Counted from the first letter of the stretch, positions 1 through 13,295 are shown. The stretch is 36,622 nucleotides of DNA from Smittium mucronatum (GCA_001953115.1 LSSL01002807.1:1-36622), one strand, 5' to 3'. Notes: generated from the letters alone by a model not told the origin. Program-made: numbers and translations.

Positions 1-84
1 AATAGTACAACGCTGCGTGAAATTTTAGTCTAGCGTACTTCGAAAAGTACACTATTAAGCCCCTAAACCACGGCAAGGTATTTC
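1..84. repeat. Left terminal inverted repeat of the 1.1 kb element
   Basis: Pairs with the reverse complement of 1035-1119. The best conserved parts are the outermost 10 bases and the inner block CCCTAAACCACGG. The middle of the arm has diverged, mostly by substitutions. Confidence 0.8.
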
Positions 85-241
85 ACTCTTAGGGGTGCAA
101 ATTATTGTAAGACTGTGCGAATTGGTGAAATTTCGTGCAAATAGGTATAATTAAAATGTTTTTTTTTGTAAAGTGTGGAGAAATCATCAACTCCCTCTAA
201 TAAATTGGGACTTTTTCAATCAAAAATGAAAAATACATAAA

Positions 242-277
242 ATTTCTAAGATTTTTAAGATTTTTAAGATTTTTAAG
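242..277. repeat. 9-bp tandem repeat, four copies
   Basis: The unit ATTTTTAAG is repeated four times head to tail, the first copy carrying one C for T. It lies inside the 1.1 kb inverted-repeat element and is probably slippage-generated. Confidence 0.85.
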
Positions 278-1034
278 ATTTTTTCCAAAAAATCTAAGCC
301 TGAAGATTCTATAGAGTGAAAAAAAAAGCAATTGGAACGAAAATAATTTTTTTTATTGTTTTTACAGATTTTTCCAACTTTCCACAGCAAAAATTTAACT
401 TTAAAAATACAATATCGTTTATTATTTAGGTGTTGATGTTTTAGAGACTTTAGCTTTCAATCAACATTAACATTATGGGTTATTAAGGCCTTATTAATAA
501 TGCCCAGTCACAAAGAGATTAAGAAAGTGTAATTTCATTAAAAAAAATATCCTCAACTATTATAAATGACGTACATTGAGATTTTTAGAAATTTAGATGA
601 TCATTTTCGAATATAAAATCACCATCAGCATAATTTTTCAAAAATCGACGTTTTTTTACGAAAAAAGATAACCATTTCATTCTATATAACAATAAAATTA
701 TACTATTTTTTAAATTAATTAAACTAGATAGGAGCACTATAAACTAAGAATGCTTTATAAAATTTTATTTTTTGTTTAGAACTTGATTTATTAAGTGAAT
801 CGTAAAGTTTTTTTAGAAAATAAAAACACGACTTCAATCCATATTAACAATTAAATATGCTATTTCCCAATAATAATAACATTCTAATATTTATCAATCA
901 AGGTTTAAAATTTCTAATAATTTTATGAAGACTTTATTCAAAAAATATGATATCGATTAAAATTCTAATACCAATTCATACAGTTCTGTAAAAAACGTCT
1001 TATAAATCTTATAAAAATTTATTTTCACAAAAGC

Positions 1035-1119
1035 GAAATACCTTTCCGTGGTTTAGGGGCTTAAATTGTGCACTTTTAGAAGTACAATATACCAAAATTT
1101 TAGACAGAATTGTACTATT
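1035..1119. repeat. Right terminal inverted repeat of the 1.1 kb element
   Basis: Inverted partner of 1-84. It is one base longer than the left arm because of a single T insertion next to the conserved CCCTAAACC block. Confidence 0.8.
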
Positions 1120-1400
1120 CTTAGTTGGGAATAATGAAGAAAACGCGCAGCGATTTAGAAGTCAGAAATTCCTGTGGAGGAACACCTCAAAACATGATAA
1201 ATCTAGCATTTTATTACTTTCTGTGTGATTCTCTATGTACAGGTCCGAAGTTCAACAATCAGGCGGATCTCATCACTTAACAGGTATTTGTAAAAAAAAC
1301 TAGAATACCAGTCTCACGTTTGAGTAGGATCTTATTTTTATTGATCCTATTGGAAGTGGGCTCTAGCTAGTAGCTCAATAGCTTTAAAGAACTTTTTCTA
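1120..1400. other. GC-richer island beside the transposon; possible transposase relic
   Basis: This stretch has clearly more G and C and less homopolymer than its surroundings. The plus strand has a 46-codon frame from the ATG at 1134. The minus strand can be read as a broken frame that starts LSDEIRLIVELRT and later contains YHVL and STGI, with stops between. That resembles the N-terminal helix-turn-helix of Tc1/IS630-type transposases, but the resemblance is weak and several frames look equally open. I regard it as the remains of a mobile element, not a gene. Confidence 0.25.
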
Positions 1401-1514
1401 AGAAAAATTTCTTAATTTTATAATGATTGTAACCTAGTCATAACCTATTTATAGAAATTCCAGATGGAGTCTGCTGTTTCGAAGATTGCACTAAATCAAA
1501 AAAAATTCACAGTA

Positions 1515-1534
1515 GGAGGAGGGGAGGGGAGGGG
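1515..1534 (+). repeat. G-rich tract (GGAGGAGGGGAGGGGAGGGG)
   Basis: Twenty bases of only G and A, with three runs of GGGG preceded by two runs of GG, in DNA that is otherwise very AT-rich. There are only three long G runs, so a three-tier quadruplex would need a partner, but a two-tier one is possible. No gene lies nearby. Confidence 0.7.
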
Positions 1535-2439
1535 ATCATACTTTAGATAGGATAATATCACTTTATATTTATTTTTTTATTTTGATATTTTTTTATAATA
1601 GTTTTTAATGAATTTATATTAGAATAATACCCTGTGGAACAAAAAAAAACTTAAATCAAGTGTATTTTCATATCATTTTGATTTGCAAACGGAAATCTTT
1701 ATGGAAAATAACTTTAGAAAATCTTATCATGAGATTTGTAAAGAAAACACTTATTAAGTATAACTTATTTTTCCATTTTTAAAAATGCAAGAATGCACAC
1801 TTCAAAATCCAGTTTTGACGAGAAAATGAGTATAAACAGATTTAGGGTAATGTTCTAAATCTATACAAAAGTTCTTTTTAAGACTGATTTAGCACTTTTT
1901 GATGACAATAATATAATTATTGACATTATTTTAGTTTTTTTTCTAGAATTTGACAAAATGAAATTCATTCAACACGTCTTTAATAAACATAATACAAGAG
2001 TTGCCCCTATTTTAACATATAATTATAAAAAATAAAAAAAAGCCTGAAGTCCTAAAAATCAATAAAATATAGTTGTATCTAATTAAATTGATTAAAAAAT
2101 CAATTTATTTTTGTTTTCTAAAACTCATCAATTATTTTATTTATGTTGGCTACTTTCTTTTTTTAATTTTTTGAAAGGTTTTTATTTGTTAAAAAATGGT
2201 AGTTAACGTTATTTTTGCCTCTATGGTATCGAAAATGTAATAAAAAAGAGTCAAATTGAAATTTTCTATACAATAGTAAGGCACTTATTAAAAAAAATAT
2301 TTCCAAAGGCACCCTTAGTTATCTTTTTATTGGTATCTTATAAGCTTTATTGAGTATCTTTACATCGTAATATCCTTATTCTAAGATTTATTAAAAATAA
2401 AAGTAAATCAATATTACAAACCAATAAATGACCATTTTA
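1535..2439. other. AT-rich stretch, nothing recognised
   Basis: Dense stop codons in all frames, many A and T runs, and no repeat or RNA gene that I can identify. Confidence 0.6.
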
Positions 2440-4315
2440 ACCTATCTTGAGACCTAAGCAAATTAACTTCAACATATTTATATTAGGATAAAAAATATTT
2501 CAACTACTAAATGAAATTACATCGACTAATTTGTAATACGATCGGCTAATTTGAAATCAAATCAACTAAAAAAAATCAGAATATGCTATTTTGCATGTTT
2601 TTATAAGTTCAATAGACTAATTTCACACATCAAACCCGACTATTTTCCCTTCTAAAATTCTCATAGTAAACGTAAACATATTCAACCAACTAACAGAATT
2701 GTGCATTTTTTGTTATGTAAAATGAAAAATTCAAAAATATGAAAAAAAAAATTTGCGAAAATTATTGAATAAGTAAATTTTTACTCGTATTAAAAATATA
2801 TGTGAATATATGAAACCAAAACTAAGCATCATTTAACTATAAATGAAAAGTGGTAAATATGAAAAAACAATGATATAGTTCAAAGGGCCTTTTTTCTATT
2901 ATAAAAAAAAAACAATATTGTAATTTTTACTAGATTTATTCTAAATGAAAAAATTACGGAATTCCTAAAAAGATAAAACTAATACAATACTATTTATAAG
3001 CTAGGTATAAGAATTTCGGTGATATAAAAAAGCAAATATAGAGCAAATTTTTTTCTATTTCATTTAAATAAGATTTATCAAGTTAAAACTAGTTTTATAT
3101 TCATAAATGGACAATCCAAAATTTTAATTAATAATGCAATAGCACTAGGATTCATTTATGGATACTTTGAAAAAAGATTAAAGCTGATGGGTTTATTCAA
3201 AATATTATATACATATTTGGTCATAAAATAATAATGTTCATATAATAAATAGTGCAAATCCCTGTTTTTTAATAAATTCGACGATGAATAAAGTAAACAG
3301 TGAAGGACACATAAAATAATACATAATTTGCAAAGCTCTAAGGATTATAAAATCAGTATAGTATGCTATACTCACTATAACCAGTAAATTACGCATAATA
3401 ACAGCGTACAACTCAAAGCGCAAAATACAATACAACTTAAAAATAACATAATAAATACAAAAAACAGCTTATTTCTTGACTTAAACTTTATACTATACAA
3501 AAACACAAAACACACTACACACTACACAACACACACATTATTAGATACAGCATATTAAGTATAACACATAACATTAAATACAGTATAATAAACATAAAAT
3601 ATAATTTGCACAAAGTACGCGTAAATAAAGAATTAAATTATATACATTATAATACACATAAGTCATAGCATTACACACAACACACAACGTAAAGCACACA
3701 GAAAATTGATGAAAAGGCTAATAACACACATACTTTAGTTAAAATTATTATTTGAATACAACTTTCGCCTTAAATAATATAATTTCAAATAATTTCTTAA
3801 TTAATACTTGATTTTTAATTATCTCATAATATCAAAAATATTAAGGTTAGTGGGTTTTTTATAGTTAGAAAAATTGGTTCACCCTAAGCGTCATACATAT
3901 CCTAATATTTTCTTTAAGCTAAATAATTCATAGTGATTTCTAACACTTAATAACGAAATTATAATGTTTTAAAAATTTTTGTTGAATTATTTTTGATGAA
4001 TATTATATTGGATTTACCGATTTATAATAGCTTGCAACAGTTGGAAAGAATTTATATGTAATTTAAAAATTGTAAAATAAATTAATTGAATTTTTATTTT
4101 GGCCAATTATATGGAAAAAAATTTTACCAGGTAATTTTAGTCGATTTTGATTTGAAAATTTAGTTGATTTGACTTATTATATTATTAAAAATAGTCGATT
4201 CTGATTCAATATAATATATTTCGATTAGATTTAGTCTATTTGATTGTAAATTAGTCTAATAAAAAATATTTTAGTCGAAGATAATCAGCTAAACTGTAAA
4301 TTAGGGCTTAACTTA
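2440..4315. repeat. Degenerate inverted-repeat region with an A/C-rich core
   Basis: The left flank (about 2520-2650) carries several copies of a short motif close to TCGACTAATTT and AATCAACTAAA. The right flank (about 4135-4290) carries the same motifs in reverse orientation (AAATTAGTCGA, TTTAGTTGATTT). The middle, about 3440-3740, is unusually rich in ACACA-type sequence on the plus strand. The arrangement looks like an old, subterminally repeated transposon whose ends I cannot place exactly. No reading frame inside looks real. Confidence 0.35.
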
Positions 4316-6954
4316 TAGTTGACATTTTTTCAATTATAGAATCCTTTGATACCACTCTTTACCATTATTAAATTCCCAAAAAAATTATTCATAAAGCCTA
4401 ATTAATTAAAATATTCTTTCTGAAAAAATAAAGGACGAAATTACATTAAAAAAATTAAAATCTAATAATCTTTGTCTCACTAATCAAGATTTATTTCAAA
4501 AATTAGATTTCAATAGTTTATATCGTAAATTTATAAAAATTTTAATTTTTAAGATAAAAATAGTAGATTTTTTTGTATTAAATTTAAATCCACATATTTT
4601 TGCAATTCTTAAATGACACTATTCATTAAACTCACTATTGAATCCATATCTAGATACTAATTATAAAATATAAAATATTTAATAATTTCCTATTCAGTAC
4701 TTCTAAATTTAATATATTTATGTAGTGATAAAATGAATCAATTCATTGATGAATATTTATCAATGATATCTCTCTAAAATAAGAACAATAAAAAAAGCCT
4801 CATTTGAAGTTATCATATCAATAATTTATTTTAAAAATATGTAAATTCAAATAACTTACAAGATTTTGTGTATAACTTAACATTTAATATATTCTTTCAT
4901 GCATTTATATAAATTTAAAATCTTATAATATATTCCATTCTAATAAATCATAAGCAAGAATTGAATAATTATTTAAAATCAGTCAAAAAAATCTTTTGAA
5001 GACAAAGAATATACATTTTCAAAATTAAAATATTCGTTTAAAAGTATTTTAAGAATCGATAAATAACAATAAAAAGAATCAGAAATCGATTATTTACCTA
5101 ATATTGTGGGATAAATTATAAGTGATGTTAATTTTACTAATTTTCATTTTATCTAAATATAATATAATAACTGCTATTTTTTCAAAAAAAAATTCAGTAA
5201 TCATAACCATAAAAGAATGAGGTTATAGAATCAAAGCGTAAAAATTAACTTACTAAATATCTATTATATCAACCTAACCTTTTAATTTATTCTATTAGAT
5301 GATATTCTAAATTTTCTAAAGCTTTTTTCCAAAATTTATAAATTATTTTAAAAAAAAAAAATCATAAATATAATAATCATAATAATAGTCGAAAAAACAT
5401 CGATTTAGATGGGATTTTATAAAGCATATCTATCTTCTCTCATGAAAAGCATGATTTGGCATATGTTGCAGGTACATAATATGTTTGCCTTTTTCTTTTC
5501 AGAAATACAAAATTCAAAATTTTTATTTTTTCTTTTAAATTTATATGATCATAACTTATCAGTTTTATGCAGTCTGAAATGTATAAATTTTTATAATTTA
5601 TTTTCTCTGTCCTAAAAGAACAAGTCGACTAATTTTACATAATTTATCGGATCAAAGTCCATCAATTTAATGAAGTCTGAATTCTTTCATTTCTATTTTT
5701 TTTCTGTTTTGTAATTTTTCTGAACAATTTCCCCATATTTTTTGTATCTAATAAAAGAATTAAAAATAGGTCCATCAATAAAATTAATAATTAATAATAT
5801 GTGACACCATTGTTATCTTTTTTAATAAATTTAGTAAGTAAGATTTTCTTTTGTTCAGTTTTTTCGATTAAATTAAATTAATGTAATTATTTTATTATAA
5901 AGTCATCTGGGGTACTCAAACTTATTATTTTGCTCTATAAAATCGTGTTATCTTGGTTTTAACATGGATCATTTGGTTGTATAATTTTTAATTAAATCAA
6001 CTGGATTTACGTAAATTAATTTATTTATTGATAAAACTTCTGTATATCCAAATCAGTAAAATTAAGTACTTTTAATTTTAGAATTGTTCCAAAAATTAGG
6101 ATTTTTTTTTGTATTGGTTTTAGCCGTAAAGCATGCATAAAATATGTTTTTTAAAAAATAAATCACGAGAGGTCCAGAGGTGAAAAATTGGTAGAAAAAT
6201 ATTTTATGATTTTCCGATTCTAAATCTGGAAATTATAAAGGATAAAAATTCAAAACTTAAATAATTTCAGTATTGTTATCAATTTTTCCTTGATAAATTT
6301 GGAAGTTCCAATAATAATTATATTTTTCGGATAGAATTCATTATTTAAAACCTTTCTTAATGGTTTATAATAGCATTTATTGCTTGATAAAGTTTCTCTA
6401 TTTTGATTTATAAAAAAATTATCAAAATCAATAATGTGCGATGTATTGTAATTTTTTTATTAATTTATTACTGTGTTTAATTAGCTTTTTTTAAAAAAAT
6501 TGCTTGTATGTTAATTTTAACTTTTTGTGGTTAAGAGAAAGATTTAAAATGCTATCAAAAAATTTAACTGAAAAAATTAGAATAAATTTTTTTTTATTTT
6601 TAAACATCCAATAAATTTTAAATTAATTTTGGTATAATATGATCATCTTCAAAAGAGGTTATATTTTTTTCAACAATTATAGCTTTTATCTCCGATATAG
6701 CAAAAATATCTGGAATTTGAATATACTCTTGAGAATTTATGCTGTGCTGACGTGACCAAATTTTTTTATTTCAACTGAGTTTTTAGTAAAAGTATTAGAG
6801 TTAAAAAATAATAATTTTAGGCTGAATTAGATTTTTTTATTTTGTATCACGGAATTTTATCGTAAGATAACGTATTAAAAACTATATTAAAAAGATATGA
6901 AAAAAAGAAAAAGTCGTATAGAAAAGTCTATTATCCTAACTAAAATAAGCTCCT
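4316..6954. other. AT-rich stretch, nothing recognised
   Basis: Long A/T runs and frequent stops. A 68-codon frame at 5409-5615 is phenylalanine- and leucine-rich, as expected from T-rich DNA, and shows no domain. I see no gene here. Confidence 0.55.
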
Positions 6955-7005
6955 CTGTTGGTCTACTGGCTGCGTGCCATCGGACTAAAGGTGCAATCTA
7001 CCAAC
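6955..7005 (+). other. GC-rich 51-nt island able to fold with a tRNA-like acceptor stem
   Basis: The 7-mer TGTTGGT at 6955-6961 pairs perfectly with ACCAACA at 6999-7005. The segment TGGTCTACTGG matches the tRNA A-box pattern at nearly every position, and AGGTGCAATCTACC loosely resembles a B box. The enclosed length is only 51 nt, the A box overlaps the acceptor stem instead of following it, and no standard anticodon arm can be drawn, so this is not a canonical tRNA gene. It could be a decayed tRNA or tRNA-derived SINE head, or a fragment of a mobile-element coding sequence on the minus strand. Confidence 0.3.
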
Positions 7006-7660
7006 AAAAAGACCCCCTTGACACTGCTTCAACTATGTAGATAGAATTATTAAACAATCAATATATTAAGTCGCTAACTAGAAAGACATTTTTTTATGTT
7101 TATTTTTGTGAAAAAATAAGAGCAAATTATAATCTAAACATAAAGGCGCAAAAAAATATTTTAAGACTTCATCCTGATTCTGCGTATTGTTTCTAAAAAA
7201 GAGAAAAGAATACTTTGTGCCAGCCTTTAAGAAATGAAAAATCAGCTTCTCCCATAAAAAATCTATTATTTTCAATAAAATATCATGAAGAATTTCTATA
7301 GAGAGTGCTATTAGAGTAATTTCTCACTCCATGTTTAAAAGATATTCAGTCTATATTCAATATGGTTTTAATATGATTAGAAATTTTATTAATTTGCTTT
7401 AGGTTAAGCAGAATCTAAAAAATAGCCAGAATCGTATAAATCATACACATAAAATCAAAATTGATGAATTTTCCATCAAAACCCCCAGTTTCAAATTCTA
7501 AGGTGATAGGATTTATCTTTGCTGCACAGGTAGGCGTAAAAACGAACTCCTTTTTTCATAATCCTTTTAGTATAATTAAAATATTTGAAATAAATATTAT
7601 CACTATTCATTCAGGCCGGAAAGAAAAAAAATACTTACTTCATAATTCCTCTTGAATTAC
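7006..7660. other. Possible decayed coding sequence on the minus strand
   Basis: Sequence complexity is higher than in the flanks. On the minus strand a 46-codon frame (7555 down to the stop at 7415) reads in part FVFTPTCAAKINPITLEFE and GGFDGKFINFD. Another frame spans 7275-7078. Neither has a recognisable domain, they cannot be joined by obvious splice sites, and a 64-codon plus-strand frame overlaps the first. I list this as unexplained, not as a gene. Confidence 0.2.
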
Positions 7661-10600
7661 TTAATATACATCAATCTATTGAAGCATAGTATAATTTTAA
7701 AATAGTTTTAGTCTAATATTTATGAATATTATAATAGGGATGGATTATTAATAAGTCTTGCCTCCAGTTGACTGTTTTATTTAAAGGGGAAAATTTTATT
7801 TCACTGTATTCTAAACTGATAGATTAATAAATCAGTATTTAAAGCTAGAATTTCATTAAAACCTTTAAATAAATTTTAGTTTTTGGTGGGCTAAAAACAC
7901 ACATCTCAGCCCTAGATATTTTCCAAATTATATAATTGGAGTATCTTATTATTTAATCAATAAAAAAATTTGTGGATATGGTAATTTTTACTGAAATTAA
8001 AACATAACGCAATGAGTGATGGTATCAAAAAAGATGAATTCAAAAAGGAATTCAAAATCATGAGCTATAAAACGGTATATGAAGGCAAGGAAAAATGAAA
8101 AAAAATATTAAATAAAAAATTCTAAAAATTGAAGATGAAAATTTTTTTTGGATCTTTCATTTGCTGATATTAATTTTTGTCAAAAATAATTCTAGCAAAT
8201 TCAGCAAAACATATGGACAAATCGCATAGATGATAACTGAAATTTTTAAAACCTTAAAATATTTGACAATTCCAAAACTCGAAATTTATTAAATTTTCCC
8301 GAAAACTAAAGAAAAAAACATAATTGAGCTAAATTATCTTTCTTGAATGATCATTACAAAGTAGTAGCATCATTAAAATAAAAATAAGCCCACTCATGGT
8401 TTTTTCCTAAAGCCATAGAAAACAGTAATAAAAATTATGATAAATTGGAATCGAAATCTGATTTTAAATATATTCTTATTTCTAAAATTACATAAACACT
8501 ACTCCCAAAATATATAAATTGTTACTAAAATTTATTATATTTTAAATTTACAATATTATTCAAGAATATACACGAAAGCTACAAAATAAAAAATAGCTTT
8601 TCATAATGGGGCTATTTTTTTTATATTTGTTACCTAACTATCCTATTTTATTTTTTTATAATAATTTTTTAAAATTTAATAACCATCCTTTATTCTAATA
8701 AAATAGTAGACTGTTTATTTTAGATAATTTTTGTGTTTTAAGTTTTCGAAAATAATATTTTTGGTTTATTACAAACATAAATGGCCACACTTTTAAAAAG
8801 TATTTTTTTTAATACCAATTATTTTTCATATTCTCATAAAAATACTTCTTAAAAAAAGTTTGAAGTAATATTTTTAAATTTAACTTTATACAATTTTACC
8901 ATATAATCAAAATTAAAATCAATTCATTTTTCGGCACATTTTTTTTTGCTTCTTCAATATAATCAGAAATTATAATGCTTTTATTTCCATTTTTTGAGTC
9001 ATATTAAATTGATTTTAAAAGAATTAAATCCATTATAGTAGGTATGGAAATTTTATTAATTTTTTGAAAGTATATTTTTAAACCCTAGAATATATAAAGA
9101 ATAAATTCTAAATATATCTGTATAATTTTTTTTTTCTATTTTCTTCAGTATTTTTTTTGGTTCTATTTAAGCGTCAATTTCTTTTTATAATCCGTTATTT
9201 TTAAGTAATAGATAAACATTATTATAAATTATTCTCTTATTATATTTTTAATATGAGAATTTAATAACAAAATGATTTTGTAATGATTTTTTTTCGGCGA
9301 TGTGCATATTTGATAATATTTGTGCCATTTCATATAAATTATAAAAATCTAATTTTTATATGTTTGGAAAAAATCATAATCCATCCTGAAATTATTTTAT
9401 ATCGTAAGAAAAATCGATTTATTTAACATTTTTTGCACATTATTAGCCACTTAATGAAAATTATCGGTTTCAAATTGTTTATTTTGGATTTCTAAAATCC
9501 AAATTTTTTTCTTTATAAATTTCAGAAGTAATTCAAAAAATTTATTCATGAAGAATATCACACAAAAAAAATCCTATTTAAATCCTTTTTTTTCAATTAA
9601 AGCTTTCAAGGAAATTGTTTTTTACAGGAAAAAAGGTACCACATAACTTGAAACTACAATATTTTTTAAACAATATTTTTTATTTTAATTGATTATGTTG
9701 GTTCTAGGGTCTGAAATTTATTCCAATTTTTTTAAAAAATGCTCGAAGAAATATTGGAAAAAAAAACAGTGAAAATTTTTTCAACAAGGTTTATGTTTTT
9801 TTATCTTTTCTACAAACTATTATCTAAATTTTTTATAATATTCTTATTTTTATCGATTTATACAGCCAGAAGTTTATTTATTTATCGACCCCAAGCTTAG
9901 TTTTTTGAATGATAAAGTTATTTTTGAGGGAAATTTTGTAACTATAAATTTGATTTTCTATTAATATCCCTATTTTTTCCAAAATCGGATTAGCAAAATT
10001 AAAAATCTAGATTAAGGTACCATTATTTTCGCTACTAAAAGCTCAGTTGGTTATAAATATAAAAATTATTGAAATAACTCTAAATCATTTCACATAAATT
10101 GATATAAAACATAATAAATTTTTTCCCACATAAATCAAGATAATTCTAAAAAAATTTAATAATTCGAATTTTTTTTTGAGTTTATGTGTTAATTTAGATT
10201 CCTATTATTTATTTTGCGTTAGAATAAATTCCCGAAATTTCAAATAAGACACCAAAGTTTTCATAGCGGCAACAACCCGGTTCATTGATTTTTATTTTTT
10301 GATAATTTTTATTTTATGTTATTATTTAACTAGTTGAAGGGTAAATTTATTAACCACACTAAAAATTACCGGTAATTTCAATATTCTCTTTAAGGCAAGT
10401 TTTCGGTTTTAATTTTTGTAAACTTGATTTATAAATAAATCAAGTTGAAGTTTTTTCACAAAGTTAGAGTAGCTATTTTTATGGTACAAAGTATTATATT
10501 CTTTATTCTTTCAAGAAGCTATGGTTTTCAACTTTTGGTACATAATCTCAGTGATTATATGATTTTTTTTTTCTCCGTAGAAATATAATAGCCATTTTTT

Positions 10601-13295
10601 ATCATTCTATCATTCTTTTTAACCTTCAATACTCACTAAAAGTTCAAAAATAATTTTTAAAGCTGGAGGGGATCTAAATAAAAATATTATTCTAAAAAGA
10701 GGGTTGATGAAAGCTTCAATATTTAAAATATTTTAGAAAAATAAAATGAGCAAGATGGAGAAATTAAAAAAGAGATCATGCACTTAATTTCAGAGTCATA
10801 AAAATAAACTCATTCTAACATAAAGAATAAATAAAATTTTCTATTTAAATAAAAAAGTCAGTATTTGGGTCTCAGAAATTATATTTTAGTTAATTATCGA
10901 TATTTTTTTTAGTGCTAGTTAAAAATAATGATATATATATTTTTTCCTTTATTTAAACTTTTGAAAAAATATGATAAGTATATTGAGAATTTTTATCATG
11001 TCATCTGTAATTTTTATTTTATTTTATTATATATAATTTTCAATGACTTTGTATCTAAAGAGTGATAAAACTTAATATTAATCCAATAATAGCATTATTT
11101 GATTAACATTCATCTAAGAATAGATTTAAATTGGATTTGAATTGAAAAAAATTAATAAACGATTTGTGTTTAATGAGAAAAAAATATGAAAAATATCTTT
11201 TATTTGCATTAGTAGTATACCGATATTCCTGGAAATATGATTATAAATTATTAAAAAAATTCTATAAATCAGTGTATTTGACATTCTTTAAATTTTAATT
11301 AACATGAAAATCATTTGATTACGATAAAATCAGTATTTATTTCGATTACAAAATTTAGCTGATGTTACTCAATAAAAAAATCCAAAAATAAAATTAAGAT
11401 AAGATCATGGGTTTTAGAAAAAATCATACCTTAGCTACTATGTGCGAGAATCTATTTAGCCCGGATTCAATAAAAAAAATTTGGAATTATAAAATGAGCT
11501 TGTGAATTAATTACTTATCATGTAAATCAATAAAATAATTAGAATTTAGCAGTTATTATATTTACTTTGAAATAATTACAAATAAAAGATATATAACTTA
11601 TATTTAAAGACTAAATATTCATGAAATTACAATTAATGGAACCTAAAATAATTTAAAAAAGTAAAAAAAAACTAAAAATCATTAAAATGACATTATGTGG
11701 ACAAAGAATTTTCTTTCTATCCAAAATTGTACCTAAAAAATCGAAAACTAAATATTATATATAAGTTATTATTAAATATATTATTTAGAAAGAAATTAAA
11801 AATAAACTTCATTATTTCTAATTCAGAAATATAACCCTTTTAAAATACTATGATTTAAAAATTGGGAAATTTTATTAGATAAAAAAGAAAAGTCCCTTTT
11901 AGTATACACTATTAAAATATTGCTTTTCTTATATGAAAATATATATTTAGCAATATATTGTATGAAAATCTCTTTTTGGATACAAAAACAGAATTTCACG
12001 CTTGAGATATATCAAAAATGCCAAATATCTATTATTCTTATATTTTACATGAATATTTCTGGTATCAAATTCTAAATTTTTATATAATTAAAATAACTAA
12101 TATTTATTAAAGTTTTAACTGGAAATGTAAGCCTTTTACTTTAAGTTGAATATATTTTTCTGGTTTAAAGGTACAAATTTTATGTTTCAAGTTTAAAAAA
12201 TTTAAAATATGTTTAAAAATAAATATAATAGATTTAAAATTTTGTTAAAATGATTTAAAGAAATATATGTACAAGACAAATTTTTGGCAAACAATTTTTT
12301 AAAAAAAAAAAATTAATTAGTAATATTAATTATTTCGACTGTTGGGATTGATAATCATCTAAGTTATAATTTTTGATAAAATATGCTGTTAAAATTATGG
12401 ATAATATACATTAAATGAAATCGAATTTTTATAAGTTGGTTATGCCACCAAGATCTCGAGTTTTTAGTAAATTATTTCACAAACTTAATCACTAGTAAAT
12501 GCGATAAAGATTTATTCTGGAAAAAAAATATAGCTCTTTCATTTAAATGTGTGTAAAACATTTTTATTTGGTAAATTTACAGAAATTTATCTGCCAATTT
12601 CAAATATTTATATATATTATACGCTAATTTTATAATAAAATGAAATAGAAAAAGAATAAACATTTATTGTGAAAATATCATGAAATATTCCACTGATAAT
12701 GAAATAATCAGATAACTACTTTAAAGCTCATGTAAATAGCTTTAGGAGTATAAAGACTTTTGACAAGTTATTCCGAATATTTATCATTTTTTTATTTACT
12801 AATTCAATTCACTTTTAGTTATATTTTAACTTGAATTAACATTCTTTTAATTCTAATTTACAAAATTTTAAATAATTATAATATATTAAAATATGCTTGA
12901 AATTTTTTTATCTTGTACGTGAAAACGTGTGAAAATTTTCATTTTAAACTAAAATCATTAAATCAGTGTATCTCTGCTCATTTTTTTAAAGTGATAACAC
13001 AATTTAATCCAGATTTGATACTAAAATTTATATTAAAATTAAAAATTACTTTTTTTATCTTTAAATCGTCCTTATTAACACTTGGACTGTCTTAAAGGTA
13101 AAAAATTACTTGAAAATCATATCAAATATCAAAATAAACTATTCTTATTCTTCTTTATTTTCTCAGTGTTGATTCCAAACTCAAAATCGGAATTCAAAAT
13201 TTTAAAACAAATATATTATTTCTAATTACCGATAGATAAATACAAATCCCAAAGAAAAATTGATCTGATTATTCTTATTGATGAAAGGAATAATT
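7661..13295. other. AT-rich stretch of 5.6 kb, nothing recognised
   Basis: Homopolymer-rich DNA with dense stops. A single 60-codon frame at 12,913-13,095 has the lysine, isoleucine and phenylalanine composition expected by chance. No RNA gene, repeat array or long inverted repeat was noticed. Confidence 0.55.

Larger units (their letters stand above)
1..1119. mobile_element. Non-autonomous DNA transposon with ~85 bp terminal inverted repeats
   Basis: The first 84 bases reappear, inverted, at 1035-1119 with roughly 70 matching positions and one single-base gap. Both ends start AATAGTACAA when read inward, and both arms contain the stretch AAGCCCCTAAACCACGG. The interior is AT-rich, has no reading frame of note and includes a short 9-bp tandem array. 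This is the structure of a MITE-like, non-coding DNA transposon. The left end coincides with the window edge, so the target-site duplication cannot be read and the element could extend further left. I do not recognise the superfamily. Confidence 0.72.
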
